Shown one piece after another: positions 1 to 13,429 of a stretch of DNA of 64,000 nucleotides. Source of the stretch: Silurus meridionalis (taxonomy: Eukaryota; Chordata; Actinopteri; Siluriformes; Siluridae). A model generated the notes under the pieces. The model searched no databases. It was not told the DNA's origin and saw only the letters and a program-made list of their open reading frames with translations. Each line of letters opens with the position of its first letter. Within the stretch, counting starts at the first letter, position 1. The DNA is taken from positions 14,762,990 through 14,826,989 of the forward strand of contig NC_060892.1 in the NCBI RefSeq assembly GCF_014805685.1, given 5' to 3'. The translations under genes and the position numbers were made by a program.

Positions 1-1599
1 ATGGCAGTGGGAAAACATATAAAGGATCTAAAGTCAATTTTATACTATAAAAGTTTACCTTCTATCTGAAAATGTGAGATGCATTGATACCAATACCAAA
101 AAATATACATAGAAAACATATTAGTCAAACAGAATAAAAATACAAATATTATATTTACACCGAAACTAAATACAAAATTGATTTTAAATATTGATGCCTG
201 GAAAAGTAAGGTGAATAATAAATAAATAATTTGGTGTTAAAATGTAAAAAAAAAAAAATGTTCATTTAGAAAGCTGTATTATTTTGACTAATTTAAATGA
301 TCAAAAAACATTATAGCAAATGTTTAAATTTGTGATAATGTGGTAATAATTTAACTTGCTATTGTACCGATTATTACATTATGATTCTGTACATTTGTAA
401 TTCATATAATGCTGCTCCATTTAAACCCTTATTTTATGTTATTAATACATTATAATAATATTTTAGTGGTATTCATATATATATATTATATTATATTATA
501 TAAATACAATAATATAGTAATTAAATTAATGAATGTATTGTTGTAATATAATGTAATATATTGATTAATAACTATTATTTAATATATTTAATATATTTCT
601 ATTTTTATAGTATAATTTTTCCAAGAGTTGCTTCATTTAAATGGAAATAGCTGTTAGTGTTGCTGATCTGAATGTTATATACTAAGAAGAGATGGAAAAA
701 ACGTTTATTTCCAGTTCAAAGTCTCAAACACGATTTCTTGGTCTCCGTTTCTTTGAAGTGGTCTCCTTTTTTTACTGTAAAATTCCACACAGCAGTGAGC
801 ACCGATGACATTTCAATCATTCCCACCGAGCCGACCTTCAGAGTGTGTTTTTCTCCTCAGCTATTAACCAACAGTGTGTCTTTGATGGAGTTTATGATCC
901 CGATTCACCTCCTCGCGCCCGTTTCTTCACTGGATTACTGCGTTTCTGCCCTTTACAATGCCACATCCACCTGCAGTGCATCTGATCTGTTTATCCTCTG
1001 AGCCAGCACGTCCCAAACCCTGAACTTGCTTCAGTCAGAAATACTGGCTTACAGGTGCGTCTAAAGTGTCAAGGACAGAAATGTGGACTACTTAGGGGAG
1101 AAACACTGCTCTTTATATTGGGCTTTGTGTTTTCTAAAGACTGGTTAGTAAGTGATGACCTTCTGGATATCATTGTGTGGGAAAAGGCCTTAGAAACCTT
1201 ACAAAGAAGGAAACAAAACACCATATACACCTAAAAGGAAATGGAGAAACAAAAGAAACAAAAGGTTTCACACTAGTGCTTTGATCTAAAGTTTGAGCAC
1301 ACAATGCCATGACTGAAGTAGAAATATACATAAAATCAGGACTAGAAAAGCAGTTTTATTATACTTTGTTTCTGTAATCTAGTATGGCTTTGACACATAT
1401 TTAACTTGAGTATAAATAAAATTATACATAATTACATAATTAGTTCAAGGGGAAAAATGACATTTTACTTACATTTCTATTTAGAATTTGTTTATTATAT
1501 TTCATTTAAACAAATTAATTGTATATGAGAGGAAACTTCAGGATGTGTTGTGAAAGAAAAATAATAAATAAATAAGTAATAAATAACTTCTGGGTGTTG
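1..1599. other. AT-rich intergenic DNA, no gene seen
   Basis: Very AT-rich to about 640 (runs of TATTATA and poly-A); slightly more balanced at 800-1000, where a 109-codon frame (672-1001) has no recognisable family or splice context. Confidence 0.6.
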
Positions 1600-1770
1600 A
1601 TAGTAACGCTTCTGTAATATAAGCATTCATTGCTTAGTTATGCTGTTGAATATTGGAATTTAATTAGTAAGAGGGTATTGACTCGTTTCTTACAACAGCA
1701 GCTCTGACAGTCATTCCAAATTCAAATCACAGGTTTATTTTAATGTGCTCATTAAAATATTTTGTCATTG
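1600..1770 (+). mobile_element. Short MITE-like repeat copy
   Basis: Contains AACAGCAGCTCTGACA (1694-1709), then AAATCACAGGTTTATTTTAA and TGTGCTCATTAAA. It shares its core with the copy at 29040-29140. No coding capacity. Confidence 0.55.
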
Positions 1771-2076
1771 ATGTCAAATAACCTACACAGGGCCTTGTAT
1801 ACTACTAAATAAAAAACTAAAAACTGTGCTGTATGCAGATTTGAAATGTATTACCCTGGCTGTGATAAGGCTTTCTGTAAGTAGAATGTTCTAAACCTTA
1901 AATCAATGGGGTGGGGCTGGTGAGGCGTCAGGACACAGAGGGTGAAGAGAACCGAGCTGTTCTTTTTATTAGCAAGCACTTTTCAGCACTATGCTTTTCA
2001 GTTATCTTACACACACACAAAGTAAAATCAAAATGAAATAAAAATCAATCTCAGCATCCTGCTGTTCAGCACAAGT

Positions 2077-2125
2077 TCAGCTCAGCTCAGCTCAGCTCAG
2101 CTCAGCTCAGCTCAGCTCAGCTCAG
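2077..2125. repeat. (CTCAG)n pentanucleotide microsatellite
   Basis: About ten near-perfect tandem copies of CAGCT/CTCAG, ending in CTCAGGGCAGG directly before a Tc1-like relic. Confidence 0.9.
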
Positions 2126-2149
2126 GGCAGGTACGGTCAGTGTTGTTTC

Positions 2150-2655
2150 AGGGTGTGCCATTTAAGCTATTTTGAAAAGCACGAAGAATTGGGCAATGTT
2201 GAGGACTTTAGATGCAGTGGTCGGCAAAAGAAACTAAATGTAACTGAAGATAAACACATCATGCTTGCTTCCCTTCTACATCGAAGGATGTTTAGCAGTG
2301 CTATCAGCAAAGAACTGGCAGAAACCATTGGAACCCATGTACACCAGTTTACCTTGTGGAGAATTCTGGCCAGAAGTGGTGTTCATTTAAAAACCATTTA
2401 AAATATGATATAGCAACTGGGGTGCAGAAAATTGGTAGTAAATGCTCTGCACTGATATATTTGGCTGTACCAGGAGGCAAGTTGTTGGCAGAAAGCCTGG
2501 AGAGTGGTACAATAATGAGTATCTGCAGGCATTAGTGAAGCATGGTGGAGGTTTCCTGCAAGTTTGAAGCTGCATTTTTGCAAATGGACAGCAGTTGGAG
2601 ATTTTGTGTCCCCAATGCTGAGAATTACAGGCAGATAATTATCTATCATGCAATA
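2150..2655 (+). mobile_element. Tc1-like transposase relic (N-terminal half plus fragments)
   Basis: The frame opening near 2153 reads like the N-terminal DNA-binding half of a fish Tc1 transposase (GNVEDFRCSGRQKKLNVTED, then SSAISKELAETIGTHVHQ, then RILARSG). It stops at 2401. Further decayed transposase-like sequence follows: a GKFPASLKLHF-like stretch out of frame, and MLRIT near 2618. No terminal inverted repeats are visible and the catalytic DDE region is not recoverable, so this is a dead fragment. Confidence 0.7.
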
Positions 2656-3140
2656 TGATTAGGGAACGATCTCTGCCTTACGGTGGCCGAGAAGTGCAAA
2701 ACACATTAACAAATCAGAACAATGCAAATAATGCAAAACAATGCAAAAAAATAAATATATATATATATATAATAATTCCCAAAAGAAATAACAAATCCAA
2801 AAGCAAAATAAGAAATCCAAAAACACAAAGACAATTCAGACAAACTGGAGAAGGTAGTTTGTGAATGGAACACTTACAGATCATTGGACGAGACACCTGT
2901 CATTCAAGATATACAGGAAATTAAATCTTATAACTTTGTTTCTTGTACATGTTTAAAGTTATCCGTTTACTTTAAACTATTTTTTATTTCGATCAGTGCA
3001 CCTTTAAATATGAGAAAATAAGTAAACACTGGAGAAATATGGAGAAAGGAGAAAATGGAATTAATTCAAATCTACTTTAAGGAAGGACATTCATATGCAG
3101 TGATGTTGTAGATGCTGCAGTATATCATGACATAAAGATT
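2656..3140. other. A-rich unclassified sequence
   Basis: Strongly A-rich (AATGCAAAACAATGCAAA-type words) with a short TA run at 2756-2771. Short frames here look compositional. It could be the 5' part of the L1-type relic that follows, but I see no diagnostic motif. Confidence 0.4.
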
Positions 3141-3143
3141 AAT

Positions 3144-3455
3144 TTGTACACTTTTACACATATGTTCCAACTTTCTTCTGCCACAGACAGTTGTACTTCA
3201 GATGCTTTATGGTCTGATATCCATAACTGGCTTTACCCAAAGGTTCCCCATCTAAGAAATGTCACTGTGAAGGACATTATCTTTGGAAAATTTTATATAC
3301 ACCAATTGAAATACTTGAAAGTGAAACCAACGTTTTTTGCATTTTATAATGAGTTTATTTCTTTCACAAAAGCCCTTAAAGTGATTAAAAAGAAAAATGC
3401 ACTGAATCTTTTGTCCTTTATAGAAAAATATGATTTACAATGTCCGAGTTGAAGG
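3144..3455 (+). pseudogene. L1/Tx1-type LINE ORF2 C-terminal remnant
   Basis: About 100 codons without a stop resemble the C-terminal tail of fish L1-clade ORF2 proteins: an S/D-W-(S/D)IHNWL-P motif, then VKDIIFGKFYIHQLKYLKVK, F-AFYNEFISFTKALK and a lysine-rich end. The reverse transcriptase and endonuclease domains are absent. This is a 5'-truncated relic; the assignment rests on pattern memory only. Confidence 0.5.
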
Positions 3456-4113
3456 CGGGAAGTGTAGTGATGTCCAGGATGAGGCAATGCGGAGGGACAT
3501 TCATGATTAGGCTAGGGATCCATGCTGGGATCTGAGAGAAATAGCAACGACCTTAGCAGGACATGGGGCTAAGTGACGTTCTCATCAGAGCCAGGAGTCC
3601 AGACTGATTTCGAAAGTGGGGGAAGGGCAGGTGTGTTTCATACCAGACTGAATCAAGGTGCTGCATGATGTCGGCTTTGCATTGAGTTGGTTAATATGTC
3701 AATCAGTTAAGTTAAGCTGTTTCAGGTTTTTACTTCATCACCACCATGTCAATGATTATTTTCACATAAAAGCATCCCTGTTTTATTTCATTCATTACAT
3801 AGTAAAGTGAATATTTAAATAATCTTTTCAATGTGCAGTACTGTTTAAAACTTTACTTTAGTGAACATTCCTCTCAGCCACACACATTGCAATACCTCTC
3901 TCTGTTTAAACATGTTTTTAAAAGATGAGTGAAATCCTACCCAAATGTGACCACCACCTGCGGCGAAGAGATCGCTCTTCTTCATTCTTCATCAGTTTCC
4001 ATGGTAATGCCTTTTACCAGAGGTTGCAGAGTGTTCTCACTGAATGTAGTGTACAGTTTGCAGATTTTTTTTCTTTAATAGCAGAAAATTACTCCTCTAG
4101 AAAGGAATCAGGC

Positions 4114-4116
<3 letters not shown>

Positions 4117-4168
<52 letters not shown>
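4117..4168. repeat. (GA)n microsatellite
   Basis: 26 uninterrupted GA dinucleotides. Confidence 0.97.
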
Positions 4169-4169
<1 letters not shown>

Positions 4170-4171
<2 letters not shown>

Positions 4172-5209
4172 TACTTAATTCCAGTGTTGTGCATCCTTTT
4201 ACAGAAGCTTGAGCCTCTGGCAGGTTTTAGTTCTTTTATGGTCACTTTGTTTTTTGAGCAATTTTGACTCAAGGACCAGAATGACTACATTAATAATTGT
4301 TTTGGGACCAAGGTACATGATAAGAGCTGTTGATTCATGTCAAACAGAACATGCAAAAGAAATATGAAACGAATAATACTGAGCAGGAGTGAATTTAAGA
4401 CTTCAAAGCTTCTGACTCCTAAAGTTTCCAGCTTTCACAATTCCCGGAGAATACAATAACCTCTCTTTGCCTGAACCTAATCACCCAAATCTTATTCTAA
4501 TCCCTATCTGCTTCATGTTAACCATGTTATCCCCATAGAGAACTGTAATTTCATGGGAATGGGTCCATTTTTTTTTTTAGAAGAAGAAGAAGAAAAGTTA
4601 GTATTGCTTTCTCTTCTCAAGTGCATTATTTAGTCCCATGGGGTCCTGGCGGTGTCTGGTGCTCTCAGACAGAGAGTTTTTATAGAAAATTTTTATATTC
4701 TTATAGACAGAAAAAATATGGGTGGAAATATTTTGGTACAGAAGACATATTGGGAACACACAGTCAACACATAAGGGCTCTTTTATATATAAATGAATCA
4801 TCTCTTCAGTGTTGCATAAGTGTGATGAGAATTCAAACATCCTCACAAATGTAAAAAAAAAAAATGCTGTATTTATCCTTAACTTTAACCCAAATTTAAG
4901 CTATTATAGTGCCTAGCCAATCTGACAGCTGATTAGCAGCTAATTAAAAGAAATCTTTTCGAAAGAAGTAGTTAGCTACCTAGGTGATTAGCAAACAAAT
5001 GTACCATCAAACAATTTAACTTTTTGTTGTTAGGAATGTAAGCTATAAATGACAAAATTGAAGGTAAGTAAATAAAATATTAAAAAATATTATTTAAAAA
5101 ATATGTGCCAATATTTAGGATGTCCCACAAGACAAGCAAGCTAAAATTCTGTCTTAGTAAGTAATGGGGTTAAATGTTTAATAAATAAACAACTACTACT
5201 ACTACTACT

Positions 5210-5245
<36 letters not shown>

Positions 5246-7812
5246 TGTTATAATGTTAATTATAATGTTACTATTATTATTATTATTATTATTATTATCG
5301 TTATTATTGTTGTTGGGGATGGTGGTGGTGTTTTTTATTAAGAAATATTCATTGTAAATAAGTAAATAAATATGCAAGAAGTCTAGTAAGTAAGTAAATA
5401 ATTAGATATTGTTCTATTTTATTGTAAGATAATTGTTTTTTAATGCTTGAATTTAGTAAATTGCTAAGTGCAAAGCTGTCTCTAGGTGATGTAATCAAGC
5501 CTTATAACCACCACAGCATGAAGGAACATAAGGCCAAATGACTGAGATAAAAACACATTATTGGATTTCAAAAGCTTTTTTAGTTACATTGTTCTGCTGT
5601 AAATTAACAGCTGTAGAAATCAGCTCTGCTGCCCTCATTGCCTTTATAAAATATATTTGGATTCAATGCTGAAGAACTTGACAGAAGTTGACAGAAGATA
5701 ACACACATGCACAAGTGACTATCCCCGGTGAACTGAAGAGCATAGTAACAAGCGTCGGCTACAGAAGTGTACTTGGTTGGAAAAAAAATCCAATTTGTAC
5801 TGGATTCAGGCTGCAGAGAAATTCATTAATATCTGAATATTGACGATTAATATTAAACAGCACACTAGAATAAGAAGCCATGGAAGATCTATCAATTTAT
5901 ATGTTTATGTCTAACACTGCAAACTGATTTGTATGAACAATGGATTCTATGCTCTAATCAATGCTGAATTGTCAATTCTGATCAGAAGGTGTTAATTTTC
6001 TATTAATGTAACCTTCTACCACTTTCTATGAATGTAATACTCCCTATTTTGCTCTATTATGTTATTGTTTCTGCAGCAACAGATTGATTACTTACTTTTA
6101 TGGATAGAGTTTCGAGTGCTTTGTAACAGTCATACAATAAAAAAAATGATAGAGAAGATGGTGATTTTACTTTAGTTTATAGACGGCATCTCCAGTCATC
6201 AGAGACAAAGCTGCAACTTCAGGCACAGGATAAAGAGTTATGTGTCTTTCTGTGTTTTTGTGGGTTTTTTTTCTTTTTGTGAAAAGACTGTTTGTGGGAG
6301 AAAGAGAAATAAAGAGAGTGAAAGAGCTAGAGAGAGAGAGGTGTCCAGTATAGGTAACTATTAATGGATAAAAAATGTATTTAAAAATCTTTTCATGTAG
6401 CAAATTTCTATTAGACATATGATAAGAATAAAACACTCCAAAACATGCAATTGTTGGAAAAGAATCATCTTCGCTTCAAATTTGCTTCATCTTCAATTAT
6501 TTTGCTATAACATAATGCCTTCAAGGGTTTTATGTCTTCCTTGATGCACTTGCCAATTTTATTCGAATGCAGAATGAGAGTCAGGGAAACATCTCTTGAA
6601 TGTTTCTCTGCCTGATTTTGCACATTTCTCGACATTTGCTTTTATTATTTGGAACCAACCGATCATCAAAAGCAGCTGAAAGTCCTTAATGCTCCACATC
6701 TAAGTCAGCTTAATCTCAGGATTCATCACTGATGTCGTTATGTGGCTTTTTTTCCCCCTCTGTAAGGCCATCAGAAAAATTTGAGTTGCTTTCAGCCAAT
6801 GTTCTGATAACCTTTTCTATGATGTGGTGCTCTGGATGTCTTTTCTCTAATGCAAGGACATTAAACATACTGGAGCCTGCAATCCAGACACCTGACAGGA
6901 AGCAGTGTGGTGGATCCTACATGGTCAGCAATATTGTGTATTTCTGATTAGATTTTGTTTTTGTGGTCACAGCTGCACAATGTATTGACAAGCACAATAT
7001 AGTTCTGGGAGAGCTATGCTAAGATGTTGCATGGTTTCTATTGTTTTCTTGAATCTTAAAAATGGTTTTGGCTTCCTTAGATATAAAACTGAGCACAAGC
7101 ATGATTGTGATGCATAGCAAAACATAGCTGTGTGCATTACATGTTTGCTTGGAAGAACTTGCTGAGGACATTGTATATAGATTAATCCTGGCACAGACAA
7201 AACAAGCCAACTACATAACATAAGTAAATGCTTTACCAAGCTTACAAATGGCTGCTAATTCGCTAAATACCAAACAAGCTTGTTAACAGTAATTTGCCAT
7301 CTAACAGCATTGTGTTAAGATTAGTAATTAACTGTGTCTAACTTCAATATTAACTCTGTTCTTTAGCTTCAACATTCTCAGTTTGCTGAATAAGAAGGCT
7401 AATTTTAGCAGTATTATTAAACTGCTGTGTGTTTACTCACTGTGGAGTTCTGCAGAGAAAGTCCAAAAAAGCAAGCAGTGTGTTATGTAACTATTGTTTC
7501 TAAGCTTGTTTAATGAAAAATTGTACCTGTCTCTTCCTTTTTTTTTCTTCCATCTGTATTTCAACTTAAAACAATTGGATCATTTTAAGGTTTAGCATTT
7601 TAGACATAATCCAAAGGAAATAAAAGGCTTTTGTTCTGGGAAACTATTACGTCAGGTAAGGTAGTCCTAGCACTCCTGCGCAGCATCCTTTTCGAATTCT
7701 TCATCCTGTTAAGACTAGTCATAGCTTTGTCCTTTTTATGTATCATTCTCTGAAGACGTATAGCTTTGGACACCATAGTACACACAACACACTTTCTTCA
7801 GCAAACTAATTA
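4170..7812. other. Intergenic DNA, no gene seen
   Basis: Apart from the compound microsatellite at 5192-5298, I see only AT-rich unique sequence. A short MITE-like motif (TTCTGATCAGAAGGTGTTAA) lies near 5978. Short frames are not supported. Confidence 0.6.
5192..5298. repeat. Compound (ACT)n-(AAT)n-(ATT)n microsatellite
   Basis: Six ACT units, then AAT units (about 5210-5245), a short AT-rich spacer, then ATT units (about 5271-5298). The AAT and ATT blocks are mutually complementary, so each strand can fold back. The Asn/Ile-rich frame across it is a repeat artefact. Confidence 0.93.
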
Positions 7813-9264
7813 TTACAGGTTTGGAGCGTTTCTCAGATAAGAAAGTCAATTCTCAAAACTACTTGTTCAACCTCCACATCATGAAGTCGCTTGTGCTCAT
7901 CATAAAAACATTTATTGTTGCTTTGATCAAATTGTGAATGCTTTTGTAGATTCATTTAATTGATTGTGTACAATTGTCTGCTGTTTCCTACATTATCAGT
8001 TGTTTGTCATGTTGATCAAAATATATGATATAGGTTTCACCTGAATAGTCTCAACCCCAAAACATCTCAGCATCAGTTCATTGCATAAGTCACTAAATGC
8101 AAAATGGTTAAACCAGTTGTCATCATGTCATCTAAAATTTTGATCAAACATTTTTTTGGGAAATGTGACTTGAATTAATGAATTGTGCAGTTGAATGTAG
8201 AATTTTACTAATGAAGGTGAGTGAATGGAATCAGATTAAACAAAAATTAAAATTATTACAGTACAGTGAAAGTGTTACAGTTTTTCTCAGTTGCTTTGGA
8301 GCGTTTCTCAGATCAGAAATAAAATTCTCAAAACTACTTGTTCAACCGCCACATCATTTAGTCACTTGTGCTCATCATAAAAAACATATCTTGTTGCTTT
8401 GATCAAATTGTGAATGCTTTGGTACATCATTTAATCGAATGTGTACAAGTGTCTACTGTTTCCTACATTTTTAGTACATTTCACCTGAATAGTCTCAACA
8501 ACCAAAACATCTCAGCATCAGTTCATTGCATAAGTCATTGAATACAAAAAGTTGAAACCAATTGTCATAAAAAAATTTCGATTCAACTTTTTTTGTAAAT
8601 GTGACTTGAATTGATGAATTGTGCAGATGAATCTTGAATGTCACTAATGAAGGAGAGTGTATGGCATCAGATCAACCAATAATCAACTAGTTCTCTAAAA
8701 CAGGTCAAGGCTGAATCTTGTGAACCTTCAATTGGAGAGTGTAAACAGACAGAGCAAAACAAGAATTATAAATTCTGAAAATTGATGAACAACTAGGACA
8801 CAAACTCTAGTACAGTAAAAGTGTGAATCCTGTCTGGTCTCTTGCAATCAATATAAATCAAATATGCAATCAAATAAATACATTTGTGCTGCTGAAATTC
8901 ATATATAACATACAGAATGAATTAAACTTTTGTGTATTTTAAATCACTGTAACCCAAACCATAGTTTATATCAAGAAATACTGAAACTCTGCACCGTCAT
9001 ACTGACAACATGACTACACATTTTGACGATCTTGTTTGTGAACAATGACAAAAGGACTTGTCATTCTGATGGGAATGAGATGTTCATTGATACAAACACT
9101 TACTGTTGAGAGATGAACTGAGGATTTTGAGAAAAATACACGCTTCTGCAAGAAATGCAATTTTTTGTGCTGTTTGTACAAATTGTTTTGAGAATTCACT
9201 CATTGGTTTGCAAATATTAAGGATGATTCGAGAAAAGTTTCAAAGCACCTGAGAAAACCTGTAA
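7813..9264. mobile_element. Non-autonomous TIR DNA transposon with a duplicated left end
   Basis: The right end (CTGTAA at 9259-9264, preceded by CTTTTCTC/CAAAGCACCTGAGAAAAC-type sequence) is the inverted complement of a left end starting TTACAG at 8275 (TTTTTCTCAGTTGCTTTGGA, later ATTCTCAAAACTACTTGT). The same left end also occurs about 470 bp earlier, from TTACAG at 7813. Shared words between the two left units include GGAGCGTTTCTCAGAT, CATCAGTTCATTGCATAAGT and GTGACTTGAATT. No transposase is encoded. Superfamily is unknown to me. Confidence 0.75.
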
Positions 9265-9829
9265 TTTAGGCATTTAGCCCAAATGTAGCCAAGACCAAAA
9301 CCATAACACCTGCCCAGAAATCCCCAAAATGAATTAAACCCTTTTTGGAATATATTTGTTTCACTTGAAGTGGCAGGATAATGTAATTATTATTAAAATG
9401 TCTCTGAAAATAGTCTTATCCAAATGTGTCATGCACACACCTGAAAACTGTCTATAAAAAATTAAGTAATATGATATTCTAATTTGTACTTTTATGGAAA
9501 AAAATATGTTTTTAGCTTTTTTCCTGGGTGTAAAGACTATCGAAAGGGCTCCTTGCCCACTGTAACCAAAGGAAAACCAAGTTAGGTATGTTATGGAGTT
9601 AGGTATGTTATTCCTAGTTCAGAGGCAGCCTTCAAGTACATGCTTGTTATATTCATGTCCCCTATAATGCACAGACACAACTGTGATTTATAGAGAGTAT
9701 CCTATGTGACTATAATATACATATCTTATAATAATCATTGCAGCACAGGAATATTACTAAATGGAAATCTTAGCTCATTCAAATAGTACCTTTTAATACT
9801 ATGTCCTATAGTCACACTTCAAAGAGAAC

Positions 9830-9830
<1 letters not shown>

Positions 9831-9864
<34 letters not shown>
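9831..9864. repeat. (AAT)n microsatellite
   Basis: About 11 tandem ATA/AAT units. Confidence 0.95.
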
Positions 9865-9866
<2 letters not shown>

Positions 9867-12059
9867 TAGAATGTTATTAATAAAATTAAATTTAAGATCC
9901 AATTTATTAAAAAGTCATGCATAATTTTAAAACAAAGAAAAACCAGTGTTACACAAATGAGGTGAAAAGTAAAAATATTAAATACAAAGGAAATCTGTTT
10001 TTATTTTCTAGCGTTAACATTGAATCCAGTGGAGACAGAATGATTGAAACTGGTGTGTGATTCAAGCAGACATTTTATTCAAAAGGCCAGTTTGAGTGGG
10101 TGGATTATTGAAGGAAAAAGTCAATGCAATAAGATCAAGAAGTGAGTCATTGTAAAATTTAACTGTGCTCCTTGAATGATAAAGGCCCCTGGTTAAATGG
10201 GCTTCTTTTTTCCTCCCACTGTAAGATAAAAGAGTCTGTGACAAAATGGCTTTGTGGCATGAATTATTCAGGAGTGTTTCTCAACATCACAATGCAAAAA
10301 AAGCACTACTGCATACATCATTAAAAGAACAATGGCAGAAACAAGGTTTTTCCAAAAGACTGCATTTTTTTCCAGACACTCAATACACAATGATGGTACA
10401 GAACACAGGGACATTTTTGACAGAACAAGAGTTATTTTCTATGCAGAGTCAGGAAGTTAGGTTCAACAGGTATGACCATGTACACAAGAAAAGTTACTTG
10501 TATTTAGACTCATACACTTAAAAAGTTTTATGGATTCATTTGAAAACAATGATAAACTAAAGTGATGTGAACAAGACTAAGGTGAATTCAAAATGTAATG
10601 CATAGGTGATTAGCTCTGCATAGCCCTCTCATAAAATCTGAATATCAATCTGTATAAATTCAGTATTAAGACAGAATACAGGCATTTCTTAGCAAACATC
10701 TGCAAAAACATTGACAATGTGGTTTGTGTTTGTCCAGAACGTTGTCTCTTTGCATGTGTTGCTCTTTCTGCTGACTTTTAGGAGGCTGTCAGGATCTTAA
10801 TGTCACTTCAGCTTGATGTCACACTATTGGGAAGACAATGAAACTTGGCTGCAGTCAGAATCTTAAAAGGCAAAGCTTGCTAAACTCACACTCAGAGTTG
10901 ATAGTTCCACAAATGTTATGTCAAATCATTACTCTCTGCTCTGGCATACAATAAAGACAGACATCCCAGCTCTCAGCCAGCTAAAGCCACATTGGTAAAC
11001 TGTGAGACTAGGAAAGGCTGTCAGGCTGCATCCCAGGCGGTGCACAAGGCAAGGCTGAATCTATTTGGTGCATCTGTTCTGCTTCGATGACAACAGCAAT
11101 TCTTCAAGCTCAACTTGAATGTCATGGCATCTAACAGGGAGGCAGAGATTCATCGCGCTTGCAGATAAACAAACAGGAGCCAAACGATGCTTAAAATGCC
11201 AGGTGGCATCAACCAGGAAAAACACTTTTGTAAAAACTCACCTGCCATCTGGAACGGACTCTGCTTGCAATTTTAGTCACTGGCTAGGCCAGCTTCAGTT
11301 TTTCCAAAGTGAACTGACTGTATATAATTTCACAGCTGACACTAAAGATAACACTGTGCTGTCACTTTGAACTCTGCTAGTGACTCAGAAGATTAAGCAT
11401 TGTCAACACACCATTTCTGCATGTACATTCCAGTGCACCTGAAAATCCCACTTTATAATCAGTTTTGACAATTCTACCTGAAATACTTTGTTCACACTGC
11501 AATATTTGTGATGTGCTTAGCAATTCCAGTGCTGTATTTTTGCCAGTATAATCAAGAGTCTAATCAGTGATGGTGGATACTGGTATTGCTAGGACAGTTA
11601 CAATTTCAGTTTCCTATGAGGTAAAAAAAGCTCCAAAAACAAATCTTTTTGAACATCAATGTCATGTTAGTGGCGATGTTGCGAACAATGCAAATACTAA
11701 ACTCAAACAATGAGCTCAAAAAATGCACTTGCTGAGTAACTTGGCTAGTTAACAGTTGGTGATATGATGATTGTGATGCTGCTGTTGCCGGTATTACAAT
11801 GAAAGTTGGAGCATTAGAAGTTGATCTTTTTAAGCAGCGTGTACAGATAAAGAGGTAAAACTAAATTTGCACATACAGAGCCTTGCAGTAACAAAATTAC
11901 TAGAGCATTTCATTTCCAACAAGAACTGGTCAACTTCCTGCAACATGACAACCACCATTAGCAACTAGATGTGGGCATGTACAACACAACAAAGTTAAGA
12001 ATAGTTTAACTTACTGCAAACATGGAACGACTTGATTGCAGTAAAGATGAAGATAGTAA

Positions 12060-12250
12060 TGTCAGAGAACCACCAGCCACACCTTCCTCCAAGACTTACA
12101 CTCTCACTCAGCCTCTCCCTGCTCTAATCACCTACACCTGTTCCCCATTTACCTTCCCACCACCTGTGGTCCCTATGCTTCCATGCTCCTGGCTATGCTT
12201 CGAACAAAGCACTCAAGATAAGTCTCTGTTTGCATGTGTAGAATAAATAA
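12060..12250 (+). mobile_element. Possible LTR-type retroelement fragment
   Basis: A pyrimidine-rich stretch (CCTGCTCTAATCACCTACAC ... TCTCTGTTTGCATGTG, then AATAAATAAAG) resembles 3' ends of common teleost LTR-type repeats. No gag/pol or paired LTR is visible. The call rests on memory and is weak. Confidence 0.3.
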
Positions 12251-13429
12251 AGACAATAAAGCACATGGGGCATGTGGTAATAGGAGCAATTTCATTTTAC
12301 CCATTCATAGACTTCATACTACAGTGACTGGCAACTTGCAGTAAGAAAATCTATGAACATAGCAAAAGACACCTGAAGAAACGAAATGACCAAAACCCTG
12401 CCACATAACTCTCTTCATGTAGAGATGAAATGAGGGCAAAATTAGCAGGTAGTCAAATGCACATAGTTTCGCGTAATGATGGAAAATATTTACAGAAGTT
12501 TAGATGAGAGAATATTAAACTGTAGTCATTGACCTGGGATTTTATTTAAAAAATATTTGTTATGCAAGTCATTCAGGGTGAATTCATTCTGTTAAAATTC
12601 CAGAGGCTCCATTTTAATCCTGACAACAATCAAACACCCACCAAGGACAGACTGTGAGTCTGACTGCAACATATCTGCAAAATGCAGGCAATATTAACTA
12701 GCTAAGTGGCCAGAGAAAAACTGAAATAATAACCATGAAATTCTACATGAAAGGAAAAACTTACACGTATCAGGATGAAACAAAAGCTCCTGTGGGTGTA
12801 ATATCTGTCTGCATAGTACATTTGAATGTAGAAATTTGATGCTCCGTGTTAAAGTGTATTGTAAAGTCTGTGTCTGTCTCGTGGGTGTGTAAAAATTCAC
12901 TTGAAGCATGTGGAACGTCAGAGACTGAGACTGTCTCTGCACGAGGACAAATAGATCAGCCTTTAAATGGAGTGCTTGTAGCCCTCAGGTGTTGTGCTAT
13001 AAGAAGTGCTGAATTCAGGTCTTGTGCTAAAGTAGGTGCTTTAAAAGCTGCTCCTGGGAGTCTGACCCAAAAAAGACATAGAGCAATGATGTTGACTCAA
13101 TGTGGTGACAGTCTCTTTATATACAAAACACAAAAACAAACAGTTAAATTAAAACATACAGAGATGACATCATCTTCTACTTGAGAGTTTTCAGTTTGCC
13201 ATTTTTGACTGTAGGTGGCACTATTAAAGTTTCATTAGCAGTTCTATGTTAACTAAAAGACTTATGGCAGACGGCATATAAGATGGCAGCAGCCACATAG
13301 GAGCATATTAATAAATGATAAATTGAAAGAATTGCTTGTGCTGTTTTATATTAATGGAAAGTCGTCATGTGGTGAAGAGTCATAAAAGTGTCTGTATCTT
13401 ATTACCCGCTCTGACACTTGCCTATGAGC

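Larger units (their letters stand above)
9265..13429. other. Intergenic DNA, no gene seen; one GC-richer block
   Basis: Mostly unique-looking sequence. 10,980-11,290 is more GC-balanced and dense in E-box-like words (CCAGGTGGC, CACCTGCC). I find no exon with both flanking splice sites and a recognisable protein. Confidence 0.55.

Noticed and set aside
5141..5377. Minus-strand 78-codon frame rich in Asn and Ile
   Set aside because: It is simply the translation of the AAT/ATT/ACT microsatellite.
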